Origin: Limnohabitans sp. 2KL-1
GTDB taxonomy: Bacteria > Pseudomonadota > Gammaproteobacteria > Burkholderiales > Burkholderiaceae_C
Reading direction: 5' to 3'
Assembly (NCBI RefSeq): GCF_003063435.1
Contig: NZ_NESL01000001.1
Coordinates: forward strand, 496,001 to 560,000
Length of the DNA: 64,000 bases
Shown here: in pieces, positions 1 to 8,170 of the stretch
Layout of the letters: the number at the start of each line of letters is the position of its first letter
Numbering within the stretch: the first letter of the stretch is position 1
The notes under the pieces: model-generated
Seen by the model: only the letters and a program-made list of their open reading frames with translations
Database searches by the model: none
What the model was told of the DNA's origin: nothing
Translations under genes and position numbers: made by a program

Positions 1-1
1 C

Positions 2-667
2 CCCGAGTTCAGCAGCATGCTCTTGTCCGGTTTGAAAGTCACCCTGTTCGTGGCGTTGGGCTCCTGGTTGCTGGCCATGAGCCTGGCCATCGTTTTGCTG
101 GCAGTGCGTTTAAGCCCCAGCCGCATGGCACAAAGGATCGTCGAAGCCTATATTTCGTACCACCGGAATATTCCGACCCTCGTTCAGATGATGCTTTGGT
201 ATTTCGGGATCGCCAATTTCCTGCCGGACGCCGTACAAGCCTGGTTGGCCGAAAACCAGGCCGAAGCGGTTTTTGCGGTCATTGCTTTGGGGCTGTGTCA
301 GGCCGCTTATTTTTGCGAAGACCTTCGTTCGGGCTTTCGTGCCATTCCGATGGGGCAAACCGAAGCCGCACGCGCCCTGGGACACAGCTACACCGGTGCC
401 ATGCGGCATGTTCTGATGCCGCAGGCTGTGCGCAATGCCGTCCCTGCCCTGGTCAACCACAGCGTTTCCTTGTTCAAGAACAGCAGTCTGGCTATGGCGA
501 TTGGTGCCGCCGAACTCACGCATGCCGTCAAGGAAATGGAAAGCCGCACCTTCCGGGCTTTTGAGGCTTATTTGATCGCGACCGTGATTTTTCTGATCAT
601 TTCCTTGCTGATCATGGCGGTCGGCAGTTGGATCGAGCGGCGCACGGCCTTGACGACGGCGAGATGA
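2..667 (+). CDS. Amino-acid ABC transporter permease (HisM/GltJ type), 5' partial
   Basis: Inner-membrane permease of a polar amino-acid ABC importer. The frame is open to the window edge, and the first in-window ATG (17) falls just before a hydrophobic helix, whereas GltJ-type proteins normally have about 20 more residues, so the start lies outside. Several hydrophobic segments are visible, and the EAA loop reads [22 protein letters not shown], which contacts the ATPase. The stop overlaps the start of the next permease gene (ATGA). Together with the next permease, ATPase and binding protein it forms a complete four-gene uptake operon. The exact amino acid cannot be read from sequence; glutamate/aspartate-like or histidine-like are the family options. 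Confidence 0.9.
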   Translation, partial: PEFSSMLLSGLKVTLFVALGSWLLAMSLAIVLLAVRLSPSRMAQRIVEAYISYHRNIPTLVQMMLWYFGIANFLPDAVQAWLAENQAEAVFAVIALGLCQAAYFCEDLRSGFRAIPMGQTEAARALGHSYTGAMRHVLMPQAVRNAVPALVNHSVSLFKNSSLAMAIGAAELTHAVKEMESRTFRAFEAYLIATVIFLIISLLIMAVGSWIERRTALTTAR

Positions 668-1437
668 TCATGAACGATCTGATCTCCATCCTCAGAGACA
701 ACTGGCTACTGCTGCTGGTCGGGCAGTACCCCAGCGGTCCTTTGGGTGGACTGGCATGCACCCTGATGCTGTCCGTGCTGGGCATCACGCTCGCTTTCCC
801 TTTGAGTGTGCTGATCGCACTGGCCCGGATTTCCCGCTACGCATTCCTGCGCTGGCCTGCATCGGCATTGGTCTATGGCGCACGTGGCATCCCTTTGTTG
901 TTGATCATTTTGTGGGTCTATTTTCTGGTGCCCATGCTGATCGGTCGAAACATCTCCGGCTTCACCACCATGGTGGTGACACTGGTGATCTACGAGGCGG
1001 CGTTCCTGGCAGAAATCGTTCGCGCCGGAATTGAAGCATTGCCAAAGGGCCAGATGGAAGCCGCCCGCGCATTGGGGCACAGCTACCTGGGTGCCATGTT
1101 CTACGTCATCCTGCCCCAAGCGCTTTACAACATGCTGCCCAGCATGCTGAGCCAGTTTGTGTCCACCATCAAGGAAACAACCCTGGGCTACGTGATCAAC
1201 GTCCATGAACTCACCTTCGCAGCCAGCCAGGTGAACAACCAGTTACTCATCAAACCTTTTCACGTCTTCTTCATCCTGGCCGTGATCTATTTTGTGGTGT
1301 GCTGGAGCTTGACCCAAGCGGCTGAATGGCTTGAACGCCGGATCGCGACCAAGCGCCTGGGCACAAACACCCAGCGCGCCAAAACTTCTTCGAGCGGATT
1401 GCCGGTCGATTCACAGCCCGCAAGGCCTCTCACATGA
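664..1437 (+). CDS. Amino-acid ABC transporter permease (GltK/HisQ type)
   Basis: Second inner-membrane permease of the same importer, 257 residues from ATG 664, which overlaps the preceding stop as ATGA; an alternative ATG lies two codons later at 670. It has about five hydrophobic segments and an EAA loop ([20 protein letters not shown]) nearly the same as that of its partner, as expected for a heterodimeric permease pair. The C-terminal 25 residues are a hydrophilic, low-complexity tail longer than usual. The stop overlaps the ATPase start (ATGA at 1434), so the genes are translationally coupled. Confidence 0.93.
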   Translation: MIMNDLISILRDNWLLLLVGQYPSGPLGGLACTLMLSVLGITLAFPLSVLIALARISRYAFLRWPASALVYGARGIPLLLIILWVYFLVPMLIGRNISGFTTMVVTLVIYEAAFLAEIVRAGIEALPKGQMEAARALGHSYLGAMFYVILPQALYNMLPSMLSQFVSTIKETTLGYVINVHELTFAASQVNNQLLIKPFHVFFILAVIYFVVCWSLTQAAEWLERRIATKRLGTNTQRAKTSSSGLPVDSQPARPLT

Positions 1438-2168
1438 TTTCATTTTCTCAAGTCAACAAGTGGTACGGTGATTACCACGCATTGGTGAACATCACGGCCG
1501 AAGTCAAGCAAGGGGAAGTGGTTGTCGTGTGTGGCCCCTCCGGTTCAGGTAAATCCACCTTGATACGCACCGTCAACCGGCTTGAAGAAATCCAATCGGG
1601 CGAGCTGAACTTCAACGGCCAACAAGTCCACAGCCCCATGAGCAGCCAGCAACTGAACAAGTTGCGCAGCCAGGTGGGTTTTGTTTTCCAGAGCTTCAAC
1701 CTGTTTCCACACATGTCGGTGGTTGAAAACATCACGTTTTCGCCCATGCGGGTGGCGGGCCTGTCCAAGAGCGCGGCCCACGACAAGGCCATGGCCTTGC
1801 TCGAAAGAGTGGGTCTGGCCCAAAAAGCCCAAGCCTATCCGGCACAGCTTTCGGGTGGCCAGCAGCAACGTGTGGCCATTGCCAGGGCGCTGGCCATGGA
1901 ACCACCGGCCATGCTGTTCGATGAACCCACAAGCGCCCTTGACCCCGAGATGGTGGGCGAGGTGCTGGCAGTCATGCGCAGCCTGGCCCATGATGGCATG
2001 ACCATGATGTGTGTGACCCACGAGATGGGTTTTGCCAGAGAAGTTGCTGACCGCGTCTGGTTCATGGACGATGGTTCCATCCTGGAAAAAGCTGAACCTG
2101 AAGCCTTTTTCAAAAATCCGCAACACCCACGCGCACAACGCTTCCTGTCGGATCTGCGTGCACATTGA
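1434..2168 (+). CDS. Amino-acid ABC transporter ATP-binding protein (GlnQ/GltL type)
   Basis: Cytoplasmic ATPase that powers the importer. Residue landmarks: Walker [10 protein letters not shown] near residue 35, Q-loop [13 protein letters not shown] signature LSGGQQQR near 138, Walker [14 protein letters not shown] and the H-loop His in CVTHEMGFA. The length of 244 residues is normal for the polar amino-acid family (PAAT). It is translationally coupled to the upstream permease. Confidence 0.95.
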   Translation: MISFSQVNKWYGDYHALVNITAEVKQGEVVVVCGPSGSGKSTLIRTVNRLEEIQSGELNFNGQQVHSPMSSQQLNKLRSQVGFVFQSFNLFPHMSVVENITFSPMRVAGLSKSAAHDKAMALLERVGLAQKAQAYPAQLSGGQQQRVAIARALAMEPPAMLFDEPTSALDPEMVGEVLAVMRSLAHDGMTMMCVTHEMGFAREVADRVWFMDDGSILEKAEPEAFFKNPQHPRAQRFLSDLRAH

Positions 2169-2196
2169 TTTCGTTTCTCAACCCCTGGAGCTCACC

Positions 2197-3042
2197 ATGC
2201 AAGTTCGTCACTCGATTCGATTTACCGCCGCTCTGATGACACTGGCGTCTGTTTCGGCGTCTGCATTCGCCGACCAATGGTCAGACATGCAGCAACGCAA
2301 GGAGCTGCGCTGCGCCACCTTTGCAGACGTTCCCCCATTTGCAGCACCTGACCCCAAAACACGCGAAATGGTGGGCTTTGATGTCGACATGTGCAACGCT
2401 TTGGCCAAGCATCTGGGACTGAAAGCCTCGGTTACACCCGTTTCCGTTGAAGCGCGTGTGCCTGAAGTCAAGACAGGTCGGGTGGACGTCACCGTGGCCA
2501 ATCTGGCCTACACCTTGGGTCGTGCCGAACAAATTCAGTTCAGCCATCCCTACTACCTGGCCAAGGAAATGCTGGCTGTTAAAGCATCTGACGCTGGCAC
2601 CAAAAAGGCCGACTTCAAAGGCAAGCGCATCGCCTCGACAAAAGGCTCCACATCCGAGTTGTCCATCAAACTCAACGGCTCCGAACCTGTGACCTTCCAG
2701 GACACGGGTTCCGTCTACATGGCTGTTCAGCAAAACAAAGCACTGGGCATGGTGGCCAACACCATGACCATCACCAAACTGGTGGCCCAATCCAAAACGG
2801 GTGGTGCTGTGGAAATGAAGATGATCCAGGAACCCATGGCTTTTCAACCTATCGGTGTCGGTATGAAAAAAGACGAACCCCAATTGCTCGCGAAGGTGAA
2901 CGACGCTTTGCTGGCGTTGGACAAATCGGGGGAGATCAACCGCATCTGGGACAAATGGCTTGGCCCGAATACAGAGTTCAAAATGACGCGCGACGAAAAA
3001 GTGGTGCCCTTGTCCGAGCTGAAGTTTGATCCGCTGCCGTAA
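2197..3042 (+). CDS. Amino-acid ABC transporter periplasmic binding protein (family 3)
   Basis: Periplasmic receptor for the importer, 281 residues. ATG 2197 is chosen because it gives a clean Sec signal peptide (MQVRHSIRF, then a hydrophobic core, cleavage near SAFA-DQ) and has a GGAG-like ribosome site at 2186-2190; the open frame extends further upstream but overlaps the ATPase gene. Family-3 features include VGFDVDMCNALAKHLG, VEVKTGRVDV-like core residues and a hinge. It is the last gene of the operon; the group II intron begins about 100 bases downstream. Confidence 0.93.
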   Translation: MQVRHSIRFTAALMTLASVSASAFADQWSDMQQRKELRCATFADVPPFAAPDPKTREMVGFDVDMCNALAKHLGLKASVTPVSVEARVPEVKTGRVDVTVANLAYTLGRAEQIQFSHPYYLAKEMLAVKASDAGTKKADFKGKRIASTKGSTSELSIKLNGSEPVTFQDTGSVYMAVQQNKALGMVANTMTITKLVAQSKTGGAVEMKMIQEPMAFQPIGVGMKKDEPQLLAKVNDALLALDKSGEINRIWDKWLGPNTEFKMTRDEKVVPLSELKFDPLP

Positions 3043-3141
3043 TCAAGGTCGAAAGGCTTCGCTTCCAGAAACCTGTCAGTCAAAGCCAATGGGCGTGGAA
3101 CCCGTATCGGAAACATGTGAAAGAATGCTTCTTTTTTTCAT

Positions 3142-3640
3142 GGTGTGCCCGGCATGGGCCCACACCTGCAGGTGCAAGTCCCGCTGCGAGCTGGTCACGG
3201 TGAGCTTGAAGGAAGCACAACGGCTGACACGGCCGAGCAGGAAAGGCTGCGTGGAGCGTAAACAAGTGGGCCGGCTAACAATAGCCGTATAGAAGGCATT
3301 GCCAAGCAGGGCGAGTGGGTATGAAACCACAAAGCACTTGTGACCAAGGCGAGGCGGCGTAGATGGGGCGTTTGTACGATGAAGGTGTGCGTTCTTGCCT
3401 GGAGATCTCGTCCTTGTGCCTGAACGGGTGATGGACGTGATCTCATCCGCGACGAAGCCGTACGTGTGTTGCATGAGCCCTCAGATACAGGGGTGGAGAG
3501 GTTCAGAGATGGGCACTGGTGGCTCACTGAGGACCGGACCATCAACCTCAAACGCTCGAACGAGCCGCCAGGTGCGGACCCACATGCCGGGTGCTGTGGC
3601 AGGCGTACCTCCTACCGCAGGCCCGTGCCGATAGCCGTAA
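3142..3640 (+). mobile_element. Group II intron RNA without an encoded reverse transcriptase
   Basis: This 500-base stretch has no credible gene but reads like a group II intron. It opens with GTGTGCCCGGCATGGGC, matching the GUGYG 5' end and first stem, followed by GTGCAAGTCCC and TGCGAGC, typical of domain I. The motif CCTGGAGATCT near 3408 resembles the stretch that often precedes the intron-encoded protein. Near 3567 AACGAGCCGCCAGGTGCGG begins a domain V-like element containing the AGC catalytic triad, followed by a domain VI-like stretch. No reverse transcriptase or maturase gene is present, so movement would need a protein supplied in trans, or it is a fossil. It lies between convergent genes, right after a T-rich run. 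The exact 3' end is uncertain. Confidence 0.65.
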
Positions 3641-3677
3641 CTTCGAATGTGGGAACTTCAAATCGTCATGCAGTTTT

Positions 3678-4514
3678 TCAGCCAATGTGCGTCTCACGCC
3701 CTGGCGCCTCCACAAACGCCAACACCGCCTCCAGCATGCGCCGCAAATGCGGCTGCACCCTGGCAGCCACATCGGGCCAATACTCAAAAGGCCAGCTTTC
3801 CTGCATGTAGCTGCATTGCGTCATTTCCAGCTGCACCGCGTGCACGCCTTGCGCCGGGTTGCCGTATTGGCGCGTGATGTGCCCGCCTTTGAAGCGGCCG
3901 TTGAGCACGGCGGTGTAGCCCGGTGCTGACTGGCCAATGGCCAGCAGCTGCTCGGCCAATGCCGGGCTACAGCTGGCACCGTTGGCGGTGCCCAGGTTCA
4001 GGTCGGTCAAGCGGCCTTCAAAAAATCGCGGCAACACCGAGCGGATCGAGTGCGCGTCCCACAAGGCGGCCACGCCGTGCTGGGCCTTGATGCGGGCCAG
4101 CTCTTGCGCCAGTTGCGCGTGGTAAGGCTGCCAGATGGCTTCGCGGCGCTCGGCTATCTCGACCTCGCCCGGTACATCGGCCGGGTCGCGGTACAGCGGC
4201 TGGTCGTCGAACAAGTCCACCGGGCACAGGCCCGTCACGCTTTGTCCGGGGTACAGGCTCGCGCCGTCTGGCGGGCGGTTCAAATCAATCACATAGCGCG
4301 AATGCGTGGCCACCAGCACAGAGGCGCCCAGTTCATCGGCAAAGTCGTACAGGCGCTCCAGATGCCAGTCGGTGTCGGGCACGCGCTGCGCTTCGTCGGT
4401 GAGGCTTGCGGCCAACGCAGGCGGCACATGCGTGCCCACATGCGGCATGGAAATCAGCAACGGGCGTGTGCCTTGACGAAAACGAAAAGGGGGTAGCGCA
4501 GTCTTAAAAGGCAT
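3678..4514 (-). CDS. hutG: N-formylglutamate deformylase (amidohydrolase)
   Basis: Cytoplasmic hydrolase that converts N-formylglutamate to formate and glutamate, the last step of one histidine degradation route. The 278-residue protein shows the family pattern: SMPHVGTHVP near the N-terminus, DTDWHLERLYDF, RYVIDLNRPPDG, LWDAHSIRSVLPRFFEGRLTDLNLGT and the C-terminal NGRFKGGHITRQYG. No other hut gene is present in the window. It converges on the amino-acid ABC operon, which may therefore carry histidine or glutamate, though this is only a contextual guess. Confidence 0.9.
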   Translation of the reverse strand: MPFKTALPPFRFRQGTRPLLISMPHVGTHVPPALAASLTDEAQRVPDTDWHLERLYDFADELGASVLVATHSRYVIDLNRPPDGASLYPGQSVTGLCPVDLFDDQPLYRDPADVPGEVEIAERREAIWQPYHAQLAQELARIKAQHGVAALWDAHSIRSVLPRFFEGRLTDLNLGTANGASCSPALAEQLLAIGQSAPGYTAVLNGRFKGGHITRQYGNPAQGVHAVQLEMTQCSYMQESWPFEYWPDVAARVQPHLRRMLEAVLAFVEAPGRETHIG

Positions 4515-4657
4515 GGGTATCAGATCCAGACGTTGTCAAAAGGCGTAGCCGGGCGTGAACCGGTCGGCCAAGCGCAGCAGGGCATGCGCCATTTCACCGA
4601 AAATCAGACCAGGCTGTGAAAGCTGAGCCGACCGTGACCGCTGCAGCAGACGGGCCT

Positions 4658-5383
4658 TCAGCGTGCCGGGGTCTTGCGCAACAGCACGATGTTGCGGTAA
4701 CCCAGCCGGATCAGGCCCTGTTCCTGAAAGTGCCGCAGTTGCTGGTTGACGCGTTGGCGTGAAGCCGATGCCGCCTGGGCCAGGTCAGACTGGCTCACGC
4801 GCAGCATCACGCCATCGGGCACGGCCACGCTGTTGAACTTGGCAATGCGCTCCAGCGTGGCCCATACGCGTTGCTGCAGGCTGTGCATGCCCTGGTCGGC
4901 CAGGGTGTCAAACAGCTGGTTGATGCGCAGGCCCAAAATCCGCAGCAAATCCACGGCCACGGCCGGGTCGTGGCTGATCAGGTCGATCAGCCGGGCGCGC
5001 TCGATGTGCAGCACCTGGGTGGGGCCGACCGCCACCAGGTCGGCGGGGTAGGTGGTTTCGGCAAACACCGAACTCAAGCCGGAGATTTCGCCGGGCAGCA
5101 TCCAGCGCAGCAATTGCTCTTCGCCTTCGGGAGTGGTCACGCTCACGCGCAGACGGCCTTTGACCAGCAGCAAGGCCGTCGATGTGGCTTGCCCCCGACT
5201 GAGCACCACTTGACCTTCTGTCCAGTGGCGCAACACGCCCACGCTGTGCAAGGCTTTGGCCGATTGGGCCGTCAACGCCGAGTTCTCCGCCCACACCTTG
5301 GTGAACACATCGGCATCCAGCGATTTGTACGCCGGGTCACGCGCAGTGGCATGCAAGGGTTTGGTGGAGCGTGCGGGTGGCAT
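4658..5383 (-). CDS. Crp/Fnr-family transcriptional regulator, probable regulator of the BMC operon
   Basis: DNA-binding regulator of 241 residues: an N-terminal cyclic-nucleotide-like beta-roll (about residues 50-165) and a C-terminal winged helix (about 175-238) with the recognition stretch VSQSDLAQAASASRQRVNQQL. The position equivalent to the cAMP-contacting Arg-Ser of E. coli CRP reads TYPADL, so cAMP binding is doubtful, and there is no FNR-type N-terminal cysteine cluster. It is transcribed away from the transporter/dioxygenase/BMC operon, and the 153-base divergent region contains a perfect inverted repeat (5434-5459), so it probably controls that operon and itself. The effector is unknown. 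Confidence 0.88.
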   Translation of the reverse strand: MPPARSTKPLHATARDPAYKSLDADVFTKVWAENSALTAQSAKALHSVGVLRHWTEGQVVLSRGQATSTALLLVKGRLRVSVTTPEGEEQLLRWMLPGEISGLSSVFAETTYPADLVAVGPTQVLHIERARLIDLISHDPAVAVDLLRILGLRINQLFDTLADQGMHSLQQRVWATLERIAKFNSVAVPDGVMLRVSQSDLAQAASASRQRVNQQLRHFQEQGLIRLGYRNIVLLRKTPAR

Positions 5384-5433
5384 GGGTATGGTGTCTTGCG
5401 TGCAGTTGTGCGATGTTTTTGAGTGCTTTCCCC

Positions 5434-5459
5434 TAAATTGTCACATCAGAAACAATTTA
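5434..5459. promoter_or_regulatory. Perfect inverted repeat, candidate Crp-family operator
   Basis: TAAATTGT at 5434-5441 and ACAATTTA at 5452-5459 are exact inverted repeats separated by 10 bases. The site sits in the divergent region between the Crp/Fnr-family gene and the binding-protein gene of the BMC operon. Its dyad symmetry and AT-rich arms suit a dimeric winged-helix regulator. Matching -35/-10 boxes are not obvious. Confidence 0.6.
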
Positions 5460-5536
5460 CCGCCGCCTTGCCCCATCAAATACTCACTCGCCGAGCTTGA
5501 AGGTGATCAAGCCAAAGACCACACAACGGAGACGAC

Positions 5537-6541
5537 ATGAAATTTTTGACCCCTGCATTTCTGCGCACTAGCCTTGGTGCCATCGCTCTGACCCTGGGTT
5601 CCACCGCCATGGCGCAGACAGAAACCTTGCGCATTCAGGACTACCCGGGCCTGGGCAACATCCTTACCCGTGTGGCCGCTGCCAACGGTTACTGCGAGAA
5701 AAACGGCCTCAAGTGCGAGCTCAAGACCATCCCCGCAGGCCCCTTGGGCATCCAGACCCTGATGGCGGGCGACATTGACGTCGCCTTCGGCCCGGCTGAA
5801 GTGGTCATCCAGGCCGCCAACAAAGGCGCAGACATCAAGATCATCGGCAATGCGGCCCGCGACAACATCTTCTTTTTGATGGCCGGTGCACACACCGAGA
5901 CGCCCAATGCCACCAAAGGCTACCCCGCCGTGATGGCCGATTTGAAGGGCAAGAAGATCGGCGTCACCTCGCGAGGCTCCGGTGCCGAGTTCCAGTTGCT
6001 CGACATGCTCAAAGGTGCTGGCATGACCGGCAGCGACGTGACCATTGTGCCCGTGGGCGCGCCCAACACCGCCTTGCCCGCCATTGCCAACAAGCAAATC
6101 GACGCCGTGATGCTGTTTGCCCCCATGGACGGTTTTTGCGCCGCCATGAAGGTGTGCCGCGTGATCGTGGACCCCCGCAAGGGCGAAGGTCCCAAGGAAA
6201 TCACGCAGCTCAACGGCGCGTCTGGCCCGATGACGGTGCGCGGCGATTTTGCGCAAAAGAAGGGTGCCACGCTGGACGCCTTTGCCAAGGCCATGCGCGA
6301 GTCTGAAGCCTTCATCCAGAACCCCGCCAACTTTGCGGCCGTGCTTAAGGTGATCAACGACACCTTCAAGATCGACGGCCCTGCCGGTGCGGCGGCGGTC
6401 GAGGCTTCCTTGCGCAACTCGATCAACAGCTCGCGTTTTGCGCTGGACGCCAAATCCTTGCAGCACGCGGCCGACTACCTGCACAACACCAAGCAGATCG
6501 ACAAGAACTTTGACACCAGCAAGATCTTGCAATTGCGCTGA
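5537..6541 (+). CDS. ABC transporter periplasmic binding protein, TauA/SsuA/NMT1-like
   Basis: Periplasmic receptor of 334 residues with a Sec signal peptide (MKFLTPAFLRTSLGA, cleavage near AMA-QTE). The mature part has the NMT1/SsuA layout: LRIQDYPGLGN, a long AGDIDVAFGPAEVVIQAANKGADI stretch and GVTSRGSGAEFQLLDMLK. Relatives bind taurine, alkanesulfonates, nitrate, pyrimidines or aromatic acids, so the ligand is not fixed by family alone. It is the first gene of the run that includes the dioxygenase and microcompartment genes and probably delivers their substrate. Internal cysteines (YCEKNGLKCE, GFCAAMKVC) could form disulfides. Confidence 0.88.
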   Translation: MKFLTPAFLRTSLGAIALTLGSTAMAQTETLRIQDYPGLGNILTRVAAANGYCEKNGLKCELKTIPAGPLGIQTLMAGDIDVAFGPAEVVIQAANKGADIKIIGNAARDNIFFLMAGAHTETPNATKGYPAVMADLKGKKIGVTSRGSGAEFQLLDMLKGAGMTGSDVTIVPVGAPNTALPAIANKQIDAVMLFAPMDGFCAAMKVCRVIVDPRKGEGPKEITQLNGASGPMTVRGDFAQKKGATLDAFAKAMRESEAFIQNPANFAAVLKVINDTFKIDGPAGAAAVEASLRNSINSSRFALDAKSLQHAADYLHNTKQIDKNFDTSKILQLR

Positions 6542-6589
6542 ACCGCTGCACGAGCCGACTTGACACCTTCACATGGACCGACTGTTTGC

Positions 6590-7390
6590 ATGAGCGGAGC
6601 ACCTGAATTGAGCGCAACGTCCCTGGCCATCGCTGCCGATGGTGTGCACCTGAGCTTCGATGGCACCAATCAAGTGCTGTCCGATGTCTCGCTGCATGTT
6701 CGTCAAGGTGAGTTTGTTTCTTTGGTGGGCCCCAGCGGCTGTGGCAAAACCACGCTGCTCAACCTGGCCGCTGGCCTGGTGCCCCACACGGGCAAAGGAG
6801 CGCTTCAGGTGGGTGGCCAAGCGCCACGCCAAGGCAACCCGCAGGTCGGCTACATGCTGGCCCGCGACAGCCTCATGCCCTGGAAAACCGCTTTGGGCAA
6901 CGCCATGTTCGGCATGGAAGTGCGCGGCGTGCCGCGTGCCCAGGCCGAAGAGCGTGCCTGCAACATGTTGCAGGAAGTGGGTCTGGCCGGTTTTGAAAAC
7001 ACCTTGCCCAAGGCCTTGTCGCACGGCATGCGCCAGCGCGTGGCCCTGGCCCGGACCTTTGCCATGGGTTCGCCTGTGCTGCTGATGGACGAACCCTTTG
7101 GGGCGCTGGACGCGCAAACCAAGCTGCAGCTCGAAGACCTGCTGCTGCGCTTGTGCCAGCAACACAAACAATCGGTGCTGTTCGTCACGCACGACCTGTC
7201 CGAAGCCGTGGCCGTGTCCGACCGGGTGGTGGTCATGACCTCGCGCCCCGGTCGCATCGTGGCCGACATCACCATCGACCTGCCGCGTCCGCGCTCGATC
7301 CGCGAGTTACAAAAAGACCCGCATTTCCACGAGCTGTATGCGCAGCTGTGGTCACACCTCGAATCCGGCTGGAGCAAACATGAAGGCTGA
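6590..7390 (+). CDS. ABC transporter ATP-binding protein, TauB/SsuB-like
   Basis: Cytoplasmic ATPase of the importer. ATG 6590 is preferred over an upstream TTG at 6560 because it starts a normal-length protein (266 residues). Walker A is GPSGCGKTT, the Q-loop region is MLARDSLMPWKT, Walker B is VLLMDEPFGALDAQT and the switch His is in FVTHDLSEAVAVSDR. The signature motif is degenerate (LSHGMRQRV for LSGGQ), as is common in the nitrate/sulfonate/taurine subfamily. Its end overlaps the permease start by 11 bases. Confidence 0.92.
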   Translation: MSGAPELSATSLAIAADGVHLSFDGTNQVLSDVSLHVRQGEFVSLVGPSGCGKTTLLNLAAGLVPHTGKGALQVGGQAPRQGNPQVGYMLARDSLMPWKTALGNAMFGMEVRGVPRAQAEERACNMLQEVGLAGFENTLPKALSHGMRQRVALARTFAMGSPVLLMDEPFGALDAQTKLQLEDLLLRLCQQHKQSVLFVTHDLSEAVAVSDRVVVMTSRPGRIVADITIDLPRPRSIRELQKDPHFHELYAQLWSHLESGWSKHEG

Positions 7391-8135
7391 CACCTTGCGC
7401 TGGGGCGCTGCCCACATCGTGTTCATCGCCGTGCTGCTGGCGTTGGGCGAGTGGCTCACCGTCAACCGCTGGCTGGACCCCACTTTTGTGGGCCAGCCCA
7501 GTGGCGTCATCCAATTTCTGTGGAACAACATTGCCACCGGCAAGCTTTGGACCGACCTGGGCTGGACCATGGCGGGCACGCTGATTTCGTTTGCCCTGGG
7601 CAGCACGGCGGCCATGGCCGTGGGGCTGTTGTTTGTGGCTTTCCCGCAGGTCGAAAAATTCCTTGACCCTTACCTGAACGCCATGAACGTCATGCCGCGC
7701 ATCGCGCTGGCTCCGCTGTTCATTTTGTGGTTTGGTCTGGGCCTGGGCTCCAAGATTGCCGTGGGTTGCAGCCTGACCTTTTTCATTGTGCTGTCGAGCA
7801 CGGTGGCAGGCATTCGCGGCGTCAGCCAAGACCACGTCACGCTGTGCAAAACGCTGGGTGCCAGCGCCGTGACCACCTTCTTCCAGGTCACCTTGCCCGG
7901 TGCCGTTCCGGTGATTTTTTCGGGCCTGCGCCTGGGTCTGATTTACGCCATGTTGGGTGTGATCGGGGCCGAGATCATCGCCTCTGAAAAAGGCCTGGGC
8001 CAGTCCCTGGCCTACCTGGGCTCCACCTTTGAAGTCAATGGCGTGATGGCGTTGCTCTTGGTCCTGGCCCTCTTGGGCGTGGCCGTGGTGCGCACCATGA
8101 CCTGGCTCGAAAAACGTTTGCTGCACTGGCAATGA
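7380..8135 (+). CDS. ABC transporter permease, TauC/SsuC-like
   Basis: Inner-membrane permease of 251 residues with about six hydrophobic segments. The BPD_transp_1 EAA-like loop reads LCKTLGASAVTTFFQVTLPGAVP. ATG 7380 overlaps the ATPase end by 11 bases, so the two are coupled. The dioxygenase gene begins 35 bases after its stop. The subfamily imports taurine, aliphatic sulfonates, nitrate or pyrimidine precursors. Confidence 0.92.
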   Translation: MKADTLRWGAAHIVFIAVLLALGEWLTVNRWLDPTFVGQPSGVIQFLWNNIATGKLWTDLGWTMAGTLISFALGSTAAMAVGLLFVAFPQVEKFLDPYLNAMNVMPRIALAPLFILWFGLGLGSKIAVGCSLTFFIVLSSTVAGIRGVSQDHVTLCKTLGASAVTTFFQVTLPGAVPVIFSGLRLGLIYAMLGVIGAEIIASEKGLGQSLAYLGSTFEVNGVMALLLVLALLGVAVVRTMTWLEKRLLHWQ

Positions 8136-8170
8136 GCCGGGCTGCTTTGACACCTCAAGGAGATAAAACA

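Noticed and set aside
3395-3634. Short open frames in the group II intron region
   Set aside because: They overlap the intron RNA core, lack ribosome sites and do not resemble any protein, including reverse transcriptases.
5507-6532. 341-codon minus-strand frame opposite the binding-protein gene
   Set aside because: Antisense to a protein with signal peptide and family motifs; composition is typical of a shadow frame.
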